Shown in pieces: positions 41,156 through 52,732 of a stretch of 64,000 bases of DNA. The first letter of the stretch is position 1; every line of letters begins with the position of its first letter. Location: positions 2,881,001 through 2,945,000 of the forward strand of contig NC_013854.1 in the NCBI RefSeq assembly GCF_000010725.1, given 5' to 3'. The notes under the pieces are model-generated. The model was given only the letters and a program-made list of their open reading frames with translations, ran no database searches and was not told the origin of the DNA. The stretch is from Azospirillum sp. B510 (GTDB taxonomy: Bacteria; Pseudomonadota; Alphaproteobacteria; Azospirillales; Azospirillaceae). The translations under genes were made by a program, and so were the position numbers.

Positions 41156-41186
41156 AAACGGCGGACGGGTGGTCCATCCGCCGTTT
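41156..41186. terminator. Hairpin upstream of the 24-codon ORF
   Basis: A perfect 10-bp stem AAACGGCGGA (41156-41165) with its complement at 41177-41186 and an 11-base loop. On the minus strand it is followed by TCAGTTT, so it may terminate leftward transcription from mutT; on the plus strand it ends 5 bases before the AGGAGG of the small ORF. Confidence 0.55.
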
Positions 41187-41204
41187 CAGAAGGAGGAAGG
41201 TGGC

Positions 41205-41279
41205 ATGAAGAAGATGCCGTTCCTCCTGGTGCTCCAGTGGCGGAGATGGCGGATCGAGATCCGCCTGATCCGTCGTTAA
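41205..41279 (+). CDS. Possible 24-residue Arg/Trp-rich peptide
   Basis: Sequence begins MKKMPFLLVLQWRRW and ends IEIRLIRR: a hydrophobic start followed by an Arg/Trp-rich part. A perfect AGGAGG (41191-41196) lies 8 bases before the ATG, the strongest ribosome binding site I noticed in the window. The ORF is framed by two strong hairpins (41156-41186 and 41292-41319) in a 400-base gap between recQ and mutT. It could be a small membrane-active peptide, a toxin of a type I system, or a leader. It is too short for family assignment. Confidence 0.5.
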   Translation: MKKMPFLLVLQWRRWRIEIRLIRR

Positions 41280-41291
41280 CACCGGGAGCGT

Positions 41292-41319
41292 GCCGGCGGG
41301 TGTAGCAGCACCCGCCGGC
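41292..41319. terminator. Hairpin downstream of the 24-codon ORF
   Basis: A perfect 11-bp stem GCCGGCGGGTG (41292-41302) with its complement at 41309-41319 and a 6-base loop, 12 bases after the ORF stop. No T run follows, so it may protect an RNA 3' end or terminate weakly in either direction. Confidence 0.55.
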
Positions 41320-41366
41320 CACCTCCATACACCATAGTCTTGTTTGGACTATTTTTCAACGCAGGG

Positions 41367-41810
41367 TCACAGCAGGTCCCGCAGCATCGCCACCAGCGGC
41401 ATGTCGGCCGGCGGCATCGGGTAGTCGCCCATCCGGTTCGGGTAGACCCAGGCGAGTTTCTGCCCTTCCCGCGGCATGACGTCGCCCTCCCACACCCGGC
41501 AGACATAGAGCGGCATCAGCAGATGGAAGCGCTCGTAGCTGTGGGAGGCGAAGGTGAAGGGCGCGAGACAGCTGGCCGCGGTGTCGATGCCCAGTTCCTC
41601 CTTCAACTCACGCACCAGGGCCGCCTCCGGCGTCTCCCCGGCATCGACCTTGCCGCCGGGGAATTCCCACAGCCCCGCCAGCGACTTGCCGGGCGGGCGC
41701 TGGGCCAGCAGCACGCGCCCGTCGGCATCGACGAGCGCCACCGCGACGACCAGCAGCACCGGCAGCGAACCGGGCTTGGGCGTGGAGCTGGGATCGAAAC
41801 AGGCGGTCAT
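41367..41810 (-). CDS. mutT: MutT-type Nudix hydrolase
   Basis: 147 residues from MTACFDPSS. The Nudix box is complete: GGKVDAGETPEAALVRELKEELGI segment with G-x5-E-x7-REUxEExGU. The LWEFPGGK and HSYERFHLLMPLY segments favour MutT, which hydrolyses 8-oxo-dGTP to prevent A:T to C:G changes, though other substrates are possible. It is coupled by an ATGA overlap to the GNAT gene upstream. Confidence 0.88.
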   Translation of the reverse strand: MTACFDPSSTPKPGSLPVLLVVAVALVDADGRVLLAQRPPGKSLAGLWEFPGGKVDAGETPEAALVRELKEELGIDTAASCLAPFTFASHSYERFHLLMPLYVCRVWEGDVMPREGQKLAWVYPNRMGDYPMPPADMPLVAMLRDLL

Positions 41811-42391
41811 GCGGAACCCTCTCGGCGGGCCGGCCACTCGGCGGCGGTGATTTCGAAATATGGTGCCGGCACGCTTCCGCCACGGGCTGGAAATTCGTGC
41901 CGGCGCTCGCCCAGTTGCCGCAAACCGGCTCTGAGCAGCAGGGACCGGGAGGGCCGGTTGTCGGGATCGGTCACCGCCCAGATCCGGGACAGGCCGAGCG
42001 GACCGAAGCCGGCCGTCAGCATGGCGGTCATCATCTCCAGCCCGTAGCCGGCACGGTGGTAGGGGGTGCCGACCCAATAGCCGATCTCGGCGCTGTCGGG
42101 CCGGTCCCCATCCAGTTGCAGCCCGATGCCGCCAAGCGCGGCGCCATCGGCGGTCCGCACCGCCAGCAGGTTGAAGGCGGTGCCGTCGTTCCGGCCCCGC
42201 GCCGCCAATTCGACCCACTCATGACCATCGGCCGGCGAGTAGGGGTGCGGCACCCGGGCAAGCCAGCGCGCGACCTCCCGGTCACCGATCAGCGGCACGA
42301 GAGCCGCCACATCCTGGTGCCGGAAGGGGCGGAGCAGCAGCCGTGGCGTCGCCACGCTGTCGGGCCAGGGCTCCGCTCCGCCGCCTGTCAA
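41807..42391 (-). CDS. RimJ/RimL-type GNAT N-acetyltransferase
   Basis: 194 residues. TPRLLLRPFRHQDVAALVPLI (N-terminal strand-helix), AEIGYWVGTPYHRAGYGLEM (acetyl-CoA loop, with YWVG typical of the Rim branch) and VTDPDNRPSRSLLLRAGLRQLG (SxrvleK-like helix). Ribosomal protein or small-molecule acceptors are both possible. It forms an operon with mutT and lies just downstream of argJ. Confidence 0.85.
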   Translation of the reverse strand: MTGGGAEPWPDSVATPRLLLRPFRHQDVAALVPLIGDREVARWLARVPHPYSPADGHEWVELAARGRNDGTAFNLLAVRTADGAALGGIGLQLDGDRPDSAEIGYWVGTPYHRAGYGLEMMTAMLTAGFGPLGLSRIWAVTDPDNRPSRSLLLRAGLRQLGERRHEFPARGGSVPAPYFEITAAEWPARREGSA

Positions 42392-42412
42392 AGCGTCAGC
42401 TCCGCCAAAGCG

Positions 42413-43651
42413 TCAGCTCCGATAGTTGCCGTTGATGTCGATGTAGCCGTGCGTCAGGTCGCAGGTCCACACCTTCGCCGTCCCCTTGCCCAAGCCGAGG
42501 TCGATGTCGATGTCGACCTCCTTGCCCTTCATGTGGGCGGCGACCGGCGTCTCGTCGTAACCGGGGACCTCCATCCCTTCGGCGCAGATCAGGGTTCCGC
42601 CGACGGTGATCTTGATCAGATCGCGGTCGGCGCGCTCGCCGGCCCGGCCGATGGCGGCGACGATGCGGCCCCAGTTGGCGTCCTCGCCGGCGACGGCGGT
42701 CTTGACCAGCGGCGAGTTCGCCACCGTCATGCCGATCCGCTTGGCGGCGGCGTCGCTGTCGGCGCCGCGCACGGTGATGGCGATGAACTTGGTCGCCCCC
42801 TCGCCGTCACGCACCACCTGGAGCGCCAGATCGAGCAGCAGATCCTCCAGCGCGGCGCGGAACTCCGCCAACTCGGCGGCATCGGCGCTCGACACCGGGG
42901 CGTTGCCGGCCTTCCCCGTCGCGAACAGCAGCAGCGTGTCGCTGGTCGAGGTGTCGCCGTCCACCGTGATGGCGTTGAAGGTGCGCTCGGTGAATTCCGA
43001 CAGCATGTCCTGCAAGGCGGTGGCGGCGATGGCGGCGTCGGTGAAGACGAAGCCCAGCATCGTCGCCATGTCCGGCGCGATCATGCCGGACCCCTTGGCG
43101 AAGCCGGCGATGGTCACCGTCGTCCCGCCGATCTTGGCGGTGCGCACCGATCCCTTCGGGAAGGTGTCGGTGGTCATGATGGCGCGGGCGGCATTCTCCC
43201 ACGCGGCCGAATCGGCTTTGAGGCTCGGGGCCATCGGCGCCAGGCACTTGCCGATGGCGTCGGCCGCCAGCGGGATGCCGATCACGCCGGTCGACGCGAT
43301 ATAGACCTCGTCCGGCGCGCAGCCGGCCACGGCGGCGGCGGCGGCGACGGTCGCCTGGACGGTGGCGTCGCCCGCCTTGCCGGTGAAGGCGTTGGCGTTG
43401 CCGGCATTCACCACCACGGCGCGGGCCGAGCCCTTCGGCAGGCTGTCGCGGCACCAGATCACCGGCGCCGAGCAGGTCAGCGACCGGGTCAGCACGCCCG
43501 CCACGCTGGTGCCGGGATCCAGCACGGCCAGCAGCAGATCGTCGCGGCCCTTGTATCGGATGCCGCTGTTCGCCGTGGCGATGCGCACGCCGGCGATGGG
43601 CGGCAGCGTCGGGAAGCTGGCGGGAGCCAAGGGGGAGAGGGTCGTGGCCAT
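42413..43651 (-). CDS. argJ: ArgJ bifunctional ornithine acetyltransferase / N-acetylglutamate synthase
   Basis: 412 residues from MATTLSPLAPASF; the open frame extends further but only through a repetitive region. The auto-cleavage site is visible at KGSGMIAPDMATMLGF, where Thr after Ala becomes the N-terminal nucleophile of the beta chain. NAGNANAFTGKAG and GEGATKFI are also characteristic. It recycles the acetyl group in arginine synthesis. Cytosolic heterotetramer. It follows the parvulin gene and precedes the GNAT-mutT pair on the same strand. Confidence 0.94.
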   Translation of the reverse strand: MATTLSPLAPASFPTLPPIAGVRIATANSGIRYKGRDDLLLAVLDPGTSVAGVLTRSLTCSAPVIWCRDSLPKGSARAVVVNAGNANAFTGKAGDATVQATVAAAAAVAGCAPDEVYIASTGVIGIPLAADAIGKCLAPMAPSLKADSAAWENAARAIMTTDTFPKGSVRTAKIGGTTVTIAGFAKGSGMIAPDMATMLGFVFTDAAIAATALQDMLSEFTERTFNAITVDGDTSTSDTLLLFATGKAGNAPVSSADAAELAEFRAALEDLLLDLALQVVRDGEGATKFIAITVRGADSDAAAKRIGMTVANSPLVKTAVAGEDANWGRIVAAIGRAGERADRDLIKITVGGTLICAEGMEVPGYDETPVAAHMKGKEVDIDIDLGLGKGTAKVWTCDLTHGYIDINGNYRS

Positions 43652-43716
43652 GGAGGGAATTCCCGTGGTGGGGGAGTGGTGGTGGCGTGGTGGTGTGGGG
43701 GGTTGGATGCTGGCGC

Positions 43717-43773
43717 ATTGCCCCCACCCTAACCCTCTCCCGCCCGGCGGGGGAGGGCCGGGGTGGGGGCAAT
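43717..43773. repeat. REP-like GC-rich inverted repeat
   Basis: Arms ATTGCCCCCACCC and its complement GGGTGGGGGCAAT flank a CTCTCCCGCC/GGCGGGGGAG core. It lies between the parvulin gene and argJ. It shares the CCCTCTCCCG core with the larger repeat at 48472-48658, suggesting a dispersed chromosomal repeat family. Confidence 0.75.
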
Positions 43774-43790
43774 ACGGCGCCCCCATCCCC

Positions 43791-44732
43791 TTACTTCTTC
43801 GCCGGCTCCGCCGGAGCGGCAGGGGTGGCCGGAGCGGCGGCCGGCTCTTCCTTCGGCATCGGCGAGCCGTCGAGCTGGAAGGTTTCGACCTTCGCCTTGC
43901 CGCGCAGCTCCTCGACCAGCGCGGTGACGATGTCCTTCGACAGCGTCTGCTCCAGCTGCGGCTTCACCTCGTCAAGCGTCGGCTGCGGCTGGGTGCGGCG
44001 ATCCTCGACCTTGATGATGTGATAGCCGAACTGGGTCTTGACCGGCTCCTTGCTGACCTCGCCCGGCTTCATCGAGAATGCGGCGTTGGCGAAGGGCTCG
44101 ACCATCGCGTCCTTCGTGAAGTAGCCGAGGTCGCCGCCCTGGGCCGCGGCGGCGGCATCCTTGGACTTCTCCTTGGCCAGCTTGGCGAAATCGCCGCCCT
44201 TCTTCAGCTGGGCGATGATGGCCTTGGCCTCCTCCTCCTTCTCGACCAGGATATGGGCGGCCTTGACCTCCTCCTGCGCCGGATTCTCCTTCAGGTAATC
44301 CTGATAGGCCTTCTGCAGGGCTTCCGGAGTGACGCGGGCCTTGATCTCCTTCTGGATGAAGGCGCGCTGGACCCCGCGCTCCTCGGCGCGCTTGATCTCG
44401 TCCTTCACCTCGGGAGAATCGGCCAGACCGGCCTTGTAGCCGGCCGAGGAGACCAGCTTGCCGCTGACCAGCTGGTCGATCACCGCCGGATAGATCATCT
44501 CGATCGGCATCTGCTGCACCTGCGGCGGCAGCTGCGAGACCATGCGGGTGACGTCCGACTTGTGCAGCTCCTCGCCGTTGACGCGGGCGACCACCGGATC
44601 GGCCGGGGCGGCCGGAGCGGCGGCGGCGGCCGGAGCGGGAGTGGCGGGAGCCGGCGTCTGGGCATGGGCGGCCAGCGCGATGCCGCAGGCGGCAACCGAC
44701 AGGAGCGCGGTGCGGAACACTCGTTGAACCAT
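43791..44732 (-). CDS. Periplasmic parvulin-type peptidyl-prolyl isomerase
   Basis: 313 residues from MVQRVFRTALLSVAACGIAL; a signal peptide ends at AHA before QTPAPAT. After an Ala/Pro linker, residues about 50-160 resemble a SurA/PpiD-like chaperone region (VVARVNGEELHKSDV). The rotamase domain is clear: AAHILVEKEEEAKAI, GGDLGYFTKDAM, EPFANAAFSMKPGEVS and TQFGYHIIKVED. The C-terminus is Ala/Pro rich. It assists folding of secreted and outer membrane proteins. It is divergent from secA across a 405-base gap. Confidence 0.9.
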   Translation of the reverse strand: MVQRVFRTALLSVAACGIALAAHAQTPAPATPAPAAAAAPAAPADPVVARVNGEELHKSDVTRMVSQLPPQVQQMPIEMIYPAVIDQLVSGKLVSSAGYKAGLADSPEVKDEIKRAEERGVQRAFIQKEIKARVTPEALQKAYQDYLKENPAQEEVKAAHILVEKEEEAKAIIAQLKKGGDFAKLAKEKSKDAAAAAQGGDLGYFTKDAMVEPFANAAFSMKPGEVSKEPVKTQFGYHIIKVEDRRTQPQPTLDEVKPQLEQTLSKDIVTALVEELRGKAKVETFQLDGSPMPKEEPAAAPATPAAPAEPAKK

Positions 44733-45059
44733 GGCGTGTCTGTTTCCTTCCGGCGGATGCTTCGCAACAAGTGGGACGGCGCGGGGAACGCCGTCCGTTT
44801 CGCATGGTCTGCGGCCTCGGAGCCATCCGCCGCTCCGCGCCCGATTCCGCAGGGGATTAAGCATGGCTGAGCCGCGCGGGGCAAGGCCCCCCGTGGCGAC
44901 CGCCCTATAGCTCATGCGCCTGCGCAGGGGATACCAGCCCCCACCGGCGCCAGCCAACCGCCACGGCGCATTCTGGACGCGAATTCATCAAACGGTCATG
45001 GCGCCCCGCCCGGACGCCTGCGCAAATGCCGCAACGGGCGCCCGGCCGGACCGGTCTCG

Positions 45060-45088
45060 TTGACAGCGCCTTGCCATAGTCCTATGTG
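45060..45088 (+). promoter_or_regulatory. Candidate secA promoter
   Basis: TTGACA (45060-45065), 17-base spacer, TATGTG (45083-45088), 49 bases before the secA start. The rest of the gap 44733-45137 between the parvulin gene and secA contains no ORF or RNA that I can support. Confidence 0.6.
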
Positions 45089-45137
45089 AGACCCGTCGAT
45101 AGGCTGGCCCACATTCCGCTTTACTCCCGAGGTTTTC

Positions 45138-47873
<2,736 letters not shown>

Positions 47874-47958
47874 GGACGGATCGGGGGGCGCCGGGAAGCG
47901 CCCCCAGCCCCCCTTCCCGGCCCGTTTTCCTTCCAGAAACACGGAGAAACGGGACGCC

Positions 47959-48426
47959 ATGTTGGAAGAATTCAAGACATTCATCAGCCGCGGCAATGTT
48001 GTGGAGCTGGCTGTCGGCATCATCATCGGTGCCGCCTTCACCGGGATCGTCAATTCCCTGGTCAAGGACATCCTGATGCCGCCGATCGGCTGGATCATGG
48101 GCGGCATCGATTTCTCGAACTATTTCCTCAGCCTGTCCGGCGACCATTACGAGTCGTTGCCAGCGGCCGAGGCGGCGGGTGCCGCCACCATCAACTATGG
48201 CCGCTTCATCAACGCCTGCATCAATTTCCTGATCGTGTCGGCCACGCTGTTTCTCGTCGTTCGCCAGGTCAACCGCCTGCACCTCCTGCGCAAGGAGGCC
48301 CCGAAGATGCCGCCGCGTCAGGAGCTGCTGCTGGAGGAGATCCGCGACGCCCTGCGCGCCCAATCCGGCGCCCGGCCCGACACCCGGCCCGGTGCCCTGC
48401 CGCCGTCCACCGACCGCGGCCCCTGA
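47959..48426 (+). CDS. mscL: Large-conductance mechanosensitive channel
   Basis: 155 residues. [24 protein letters not shown] (amphipathic N-helix and first transmembrane segment), [43 protein letters not shown] (second transmembrane segment), and a charged C-terminal bundle helix [14 protein letters not shown]. It opens on hypo-osmotic shock. Homopentamer in the inner membrane. AGAAACACGG precedes the ATG. Confidence 0.95.
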   Translation: MLEEFKTFISRGNVVELAVGIIIGAAFTGIVNSLVKDILMPPIGWIMGGIDFSNYFLSLSGDHYESLPAAEAAGAATINYGRFINACINFLIVSATLFLVVRQVNRLHLLRKEAPKMPPRQELLLEEIRDALRAQSGARPDTRPGALPPSTDRGP

Positions 48427-48471
48427 CCTTTCCCTTTCCGCGAGAGCTTGTCACAGGAGTGGAATCAGGGT

Positions 48472-48658
48472 TATCGCATTTGACAAGAATTGCCCTCTCC
48501 CGTCCCGGGAGAGGGAGGGGACCCGCCAAAGGCGGGGAGGGTGAGGGGTAGACCAAGAGGCCCGAACCGCATGGTTCCTTGGATCACCCCTCACCCTTCC
48601 CAAGCTGCGCTTGGGCCCCTTCCCTCTCCCGTCCCGGGAGAGGGTGTCAAATGCGATC
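48472..48658. repeat. Large inverted repeat with nested palindromes
   Basis: Outer arms share TCGCATTTGACA (48474-48485) and its complement TGTCAAATGCGA (48645-48656). Each arm carries CCCTCTCCCGTCCCGGGAGAGGG and GGGTGAGGGGT-type segments, so the RNA or single strand could fold over nearly its whole length. No transposase. It fills most of the 461-base gap between mscL and the GGDEF-EAL gene; 48659-48887 contains nothing else I recognise. Confidence 0.75.
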
Positions 48659-48887
48659 ACCATGGGAATGGAATTCCCTTCCGTTGCCGTGGGATACCAG
48701 ACGGGTTACCCTGTTGGGCGAGCTGGCGACGGCGGTGGGAGGGCGATGACCTCACGCGGCCGCGCTATCCCCCACGCTGTCCCCCGCTTTCTCCCATGAC
48801 CTCGGCAAGGGCCATGTCCATACCCGCCAAGCGCTGTCCGCCCTCCGTCTCCGCCGGGACGGCCGCCATCCCCGTCGGGGCGTCGCC

Positions 48888-51527
48888 ATGATCCGCCGGG
48901 CGGTGCGGGTCTCCCTCCTGCGCGGATTTGTCCTGCTGCTGGCCGTGCTGCCCGGTCTTCCGGCAGCGGCGATCAACATGGCGCCGGCCGGGGCGGGGGT
49001 TGAGACCGGTCCGCTCCCGTCGGAAATCCGGGTGACGCTGGACGACAATTACCCGCCCTACAGCTTTCTCACTCCGGACGGGGACCATGTCGGCATCGTG
49101 AAGGATCTGTGGGCGCTGTGGTCGGAGAAGACCGGCGTCCCGGTCCGCATGATCCCCCTCGACTGGGGTCTCGCCCGCAAGGCCATGGACAGCGGCGGGG
49201 CCGACGTCATCGAGACCATCTTCCGCAACAGCGCGCGCGATCTGCTCTATGATTTCCCCAAGCCCTATGCCCGCGTCGACGTGCCGATCTGGTTCAGCGC
49301 CGACCTCAGCGGCATCACCGGGGTGGAGTCGCTGCGCGCCTTCACCGTCGGGGTGAAGGATGGTGATTTCTGCATCGAATGGCTGACCGAGCACGGCATC
49401 ACCGCCTTCCAGCGCTATTCCGGCTTCGAGGCGATGGTCGATGCCGCGGCAAGGCAGGAAACCCGGGTCTTCTGCATGGATGACCCGTCGGCCCGCTATT
49501 ACATGACCAAGCGCGGCGTGCAGGGGCGTTTCCGCTACACCGAGCCGCTTTACACCGGCGAGCTGCATTGGGCAGTGCACAAGGGCGACGCGGCTCTGTT
49601 CCGCCTGATCGCCGACGGCTTCGCCCGCATCACCGCGGATGAACGCCGGACGATCGAGGAGCGCTGGGTCGGCCGCCGCATCAGCGGCATGGTCAGCCCC
49701 CAATTGATGGATCTGCTGCTCAAGCTGCTGGCCGGTCTGGTCGTGCTCGGCATCGGCGCGCTGGTCTGGGGCCTGCTGCTGCGCCGGCAGGTGGAACACA
49801 AGACCGAGAGCCTGCGCGCCGCGGTCACCGCCCTGACCGCCAGCGAGGAGCGCGTCCGCACCATCTTCGACAGCGTCAACGACGCCATCGTCATCCATGA
49901 TCTGGACAGCGGCGCCATCCTGGAGGTGAACCGCCGGATGAGGGAGATGTACCGGGTGGGCGAGGTGCCGCTGTCGGACCTCGACGTCGGAATGCTCAGT
50001 TCCGGCGAACCGGCCTTCACGGCGGAGGTGGCGTCGGAGTGGCGCGACAAGGCGGCCAACGGCGAGCCGCAGCTGATCGAATGGCATGCCCGGCGGCTGG
50101 ACGGCACGCTGTTCTGGGCGGAGGTCAGCATGCGCCGCGCCGTCATCGACGGCAACGACCGCCGGGTGCTCGTTCTCATCCGCGACATCACCGAACGCAA
50201 GGCGGCGCAGGAACGCATGGAGTATCTGTCGCGCCACGACGCGCTGACGCTGCTGCCCAACCGCGTCCTGGTGCAGGACCGCACCGAACAGGCGCTGGCC
50301 CGCTCGGAACGCAACGGCCGGCTGGTGGCGCTGGTCGCCTGCGGGCTCGACCGCTTCAAGACGGTGAATGACAGCCTCGGCCACGCCGTCGGCGACGCCC
50401 TGCTGCGCGCGGTGGCGGAGCGGCTGAAGGCGGTGGTGCGCGACACCGACACGATCAGCCGCGGCGGCGGCGACGAATTCATCCTGCTGCTGTCGGGCCG
50501 GCCCGACATCGACGCCGTGGTCGAGACCGTCGCCTCCCTGCATGAGGCGATGGCCAAACCCTTCCTGGTGGACGGCCACGAGCTGACCGTCACGCTGTCG
50601 TCCGGCGTGGCGCTGGCCCCGGCCGACGGCAGGGACTTCGCCACCCTGCTGAAGAACGCCGACACCGCCCTTCACCACGCCAAGGCCGCCGGCCGCGACA
50701 CCCACCGCTTCTATGCCGAGGCGATGAACGCCGAGGCGGTGGCCCATCTGTCCACCCGCAGCGGCCTGCGCCGCGCGCTGGAACGGGGGGAGTTCCTGAT
50801 CCATTACCAGCCGCAGGTCTGCCTGGAGACCGGAGCGGTGACGGGGGCGGAGGCGCTCCTGCGCTGGAACGATCCCGAACGGGGCATGGTCCCGCCCGGC
50901 GCCTTCATCCCCATCGCCGAGGACAGCGGCCTGATCGTGCCGATCGGCGCCTGGGTGCTGGCGGAGGCCTGCCGGCAGGCGGCGGCATGGCGGGCCGGCG
51001 GCCTGTCGCTGTCGGTGGCGGTCAACCTGTCGGCCTTGCAGCTTCAGCGCGGCGACCTTGTCCGCACGGTGACCCAGGCGCTGTCCGGCAGCGGCCTCGA
51101 CCCGCTGCTGCTGGAGCTGGAACTGACCGAATCGATGCTGATCCAGAACACCGACGTGGTGATGGACAATCTGAAGCGGATCAAGGCGATGGGGGTGCAG
51201 GTGTCGATCGACGATTTCGGCACCGGCTACTCCAACCTGTCCTACATCGGCCGTCTGGCGGTGGACAAGCTGAAGATCGACCGCAGCTTCGTCGCCGATC
51301 TCACCCACGACCATGACAGCGCCAAGATCACCGCCGCCGTCATCCAGATGGCCCACAGCCTGAACCTGACCGCCGTGGCCGAAGGGGTGGAGGATGCCGC
51401 GACGCTGGCGGCGCTGCGCGGCCTGAACTGCGACATCGCCCAGGGCTATTTCCTCGGCCGCCCCGGCCCCGCCGAGGCGGTGGAACGCGCCGCCCGGCAA
51501 GTGAACCCGTTCAAGGTCGGGGCTTAG
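48888..51527 (+). CDS. Periplasmic-sensor GGDEF-EAL signalling protein
   Basis: 879 residues. Signal peptide about 1-28; a periplasmic solute-binding (SBP_bac_3) domain about 45-265 (LDDNYPPYSFLTPDGDHVGIVKDLW); a transmembrane helix about 275-298; a PAS domain about 325-440 (IFDSVNDAIVIHDLDSGAI); then GGDEF about 445-605 with an intact GGDEF motif and an RxxD inhibitory site five residues before it; then EAL about 620-870 with EALLRW, NLS, ELTES, DDFGTGYSNLSY, KIDRSF and EGVE. Both cyclic-di-GMP synthesis and hydrolysis residues are present, so it could be bifunctional. The ligand, perhaps an amino acid, is unknown. Confidence 0.92.
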   Translation: MIRRAVRVSLLRGFVLLLAVLPGLPAAAINMAPAGAGVETGPLPSEIRVTLDDNYPPYSFLTPDGDHVGIVKDLWALWSEKTGVPVRMIPLDWGLARKAMDSGGADVIETIFRNSARDLLYDFPKPYARVDVPIWFSADLSGITGVESLRAFTVGVKDGDFCIEWLTEHGITAFQRYSGFEAMVDAAARQETRVFCMDDPSARYYMTKRGVQGRFRYTEPLYTGELHWAVHKGDAALFRLIADGFARITADERRTIEERWVGRRISGMVSPQLMDLLLKLLAGLVVLGIGALVWGLLLRRQVEHKTESLRAAVTALTASEERVRTIFDSVNDAIVIHDLDSGAILEVNRRMREMYRVGEVPLSDLDVGMLSSGEPAFTAEVASEWRDKAANGEPQLIEWHARRLDGTLFWAEVSMRRAVIDGNDRRVLVLIRDITERKAAQERMEYLSRHDALTLLPNRVLVQDRTEQALARSERNGRLVALVACGLDRFKTVNDSLGHAVGDALLRAVAERLKAVVRDTDTISRGGGDEFILLLSGRPDIDAVVETVASLHEAMAKPFLVDGHELTVTLSSGVALAPADGRDFATLLKNADTALHHAKAAGRDTHRFYAEAMNAEAVAHLSTRSGLRRALERGEFLIHYQPQVCLETGAVTGAEALLRWNDPERGMVPPGAFIPIAEDSGLIVPIGAWVLAEACRQAAAWRAGGLSLSVAVNLSALQLQRGDLVRTVTQALSGSGLDPLLLELELTESMLIQNTDVVMDNLKRIKAMGVQVSIDDFGTGYSNLSYIGRLAVDKLKIDRSFVADLTHDHDSAKITAAVIQMAHSLNLTAVAEGVEDAATLAALRGLNCDIAQGYFLGRPGPAEAVERAARQVNPFKVGA

Positions 51528-51539
51528 GCCCGCCCTTCC

Positions 51540-52022
51540 CTAAAGTCCCTTCGCCAGGGCGACGAGCTGGTCGAGCGCGGCGCCCCAGCCATGGTGGAAG
51601 CCCATCTCCTCATGCCGCGTCCTCGCCGCCTCGTCCTTATGAAAGGCGACGGCGGTGTAGAGCGTGCCGCCGGCCGTCGGTTCGATGGTGACGGACGCCG
51701 TCATGAATCCGCCGCCGGTGGGGCGGTAGTCCGGCCCCAGCGCGTCGGTGAAGAGCAGCAGCCTTTCGGGCTCCACCGCCAGGAAGCAACCGGTGTTGTC
51801 GTTGCTCTCGCCGCCCGGCCCCTCCATCACCGTGCGGAACTTGCCACCGGGCCGCAGATCGATCTCGCACGCGGTGGTCCGCCAAGGAGCCGGCGTGAAC
51901 CACTTCATCAGAAGTTCCGGCTCGGTCCAGGCCCGCCAGACGAGATGCGGAGGAACCGCGACCTCGCGCTTCAGTTCAAGGTCGAGCCGCGGATTGAAGG
52001 CCGTTGCGCGGTAAGCGGTCAT
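51540..52022 (-). CDS. SRPBCC/AHSA1 family protein
   Basis: 160 residues. LKREVAVPPHLVWRAWTEPELLMKWF, PGGKFRTVMEGPGG and HHGWGAALDQLVALAKGL are typical of AHSA1-like START-fold proteins. These commonly pair with an ArsR regulator, as here: an ATGA overlap couples it to the gene upstream. The ligand is unknown. Confidence 0.9.
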   Translation of the reverse strand: MTAYRATAFNPRLDLELKREVAVPPHLVWRAWTEPELLMKWFTPAPWRTTACEIDLRPGGKFRTVMEGPGGESNDNTGCFLAVEPERLLLFTDALGPDYRPTGGGFMTASVTIEPTAGGTLYTAVAFHKDEAARTRHEEMGFHHGWGAALDQLVALAKGL

Positions 52023-52357
52023 GGTGTCCCATCCTCCCGTTTGTCCAGGTCCAGCACAAGGCTGTCCAGTTGGTCGAGCCGCCTGGTCCAGAGGCTCCGC
52101 TGGGCGTCCAGCCAGCTTTCAGCGGCCGCCAGCGCTTCCGGCTTCAGCGTGCAGGTACGCACCCGTCCGACCTTCCGCGTTTCAACGAGTCCGCTCTCCT
52201 CCAGCATCTTCAAATGCTGAAGAAAGCTGGGCAGAGCCATGTCGAAGGGTTTCGCAAGATCGCCGACCGACGCCGGACCACGCCCGAGCGCCTGGACGAC
52301 CGCCCGGCGCGTGGCATCCGCCAGCGCACGGAACGTCAAATCGAGTGCCGCATCCAT
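52019..52357 (-). CDS. ArsR-type winged-helix regulator
   Basis: 112 residues. FRALADATRRAVVQALGRGPASVGDLAKPFDMALPSFLQHLKMLEESGLVETRKVGRVRTC is a complete ArsR HTH. No metal-binding cysteines are visible, so it belongs to the subset that pairs with SRPBCC proteins. It probably controls its own operon with the downstream AHSA1 gene. Confidence 0.9.
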   Translation of the reverse strand: MDAALDLTFRALADATRRAVVQALGRGPASVGDLAKPFDMALPSFLQHLKMLEESGLVETRKVGRVRTCTLKPEALAAAESWLDAQRSLWTRRLDQLDSLVLDLDKREDGTP

Positions 52358-52408
52358 GACGGCACCCTACCGGGGGAAAATACTTAGGTCAATGCCTAAC
52401 TATCAAGG

Positions 52409-52732
52409 TCACGTCGTCCCGCTCGCGATATGCAGGCTGACCACCCCGGCGACGATCAGGGCAATACCGACCATTTTCATCACCGTCAGCGATTCGCCGA
52501 ACACGAACACGCCGATGGCGGCGATGGCGGCCGTGCCCGTCGCCGACCAGATGGCATAGGCGATGCCGACCTCCATGCCGCGCAGAGCCTTGGCGAGCAG
52601 CAGGAAGGCGACGCCATAGCACACCACCACGACCGCCGCCGGGGCGAGCCGCGTCATCCCGTCCGACATCTTCATCGCCGAGGTGCCGACCACCTCGAAC
52701 AGGATCGCCACCCCCAGATACAGCCAGCTCAT
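52409..52732 (-). CDS. Small multidrug resistance (SMR) transporter
   Basis: 107 residues from MSWLYLGVAIL. Four transmembrane helices. The essential Glu of the family is in ILFEVVGTSAMK, and AIWSATGTAAIAAIG and VMKMVGIALIVAGVVSLHI match EmrE/SugE relatives. It exports cationic compounds by proton antiport as a dimer. A single gene; a longer frame upstream overlaps the lysyl-tRNA synthetase antisense and is rejected. Confidence 0.9.
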   Translation of the reverse strand: MSWLYLGVAILFEVVGTSAMKMSDGMTRLAPAAVVVVCYGVAFLLLAKALRGMEVGIAYAIWSATGTAAIAAIGVFVFGESLTVMKMVGIALIVAGVVSLHIASGTT

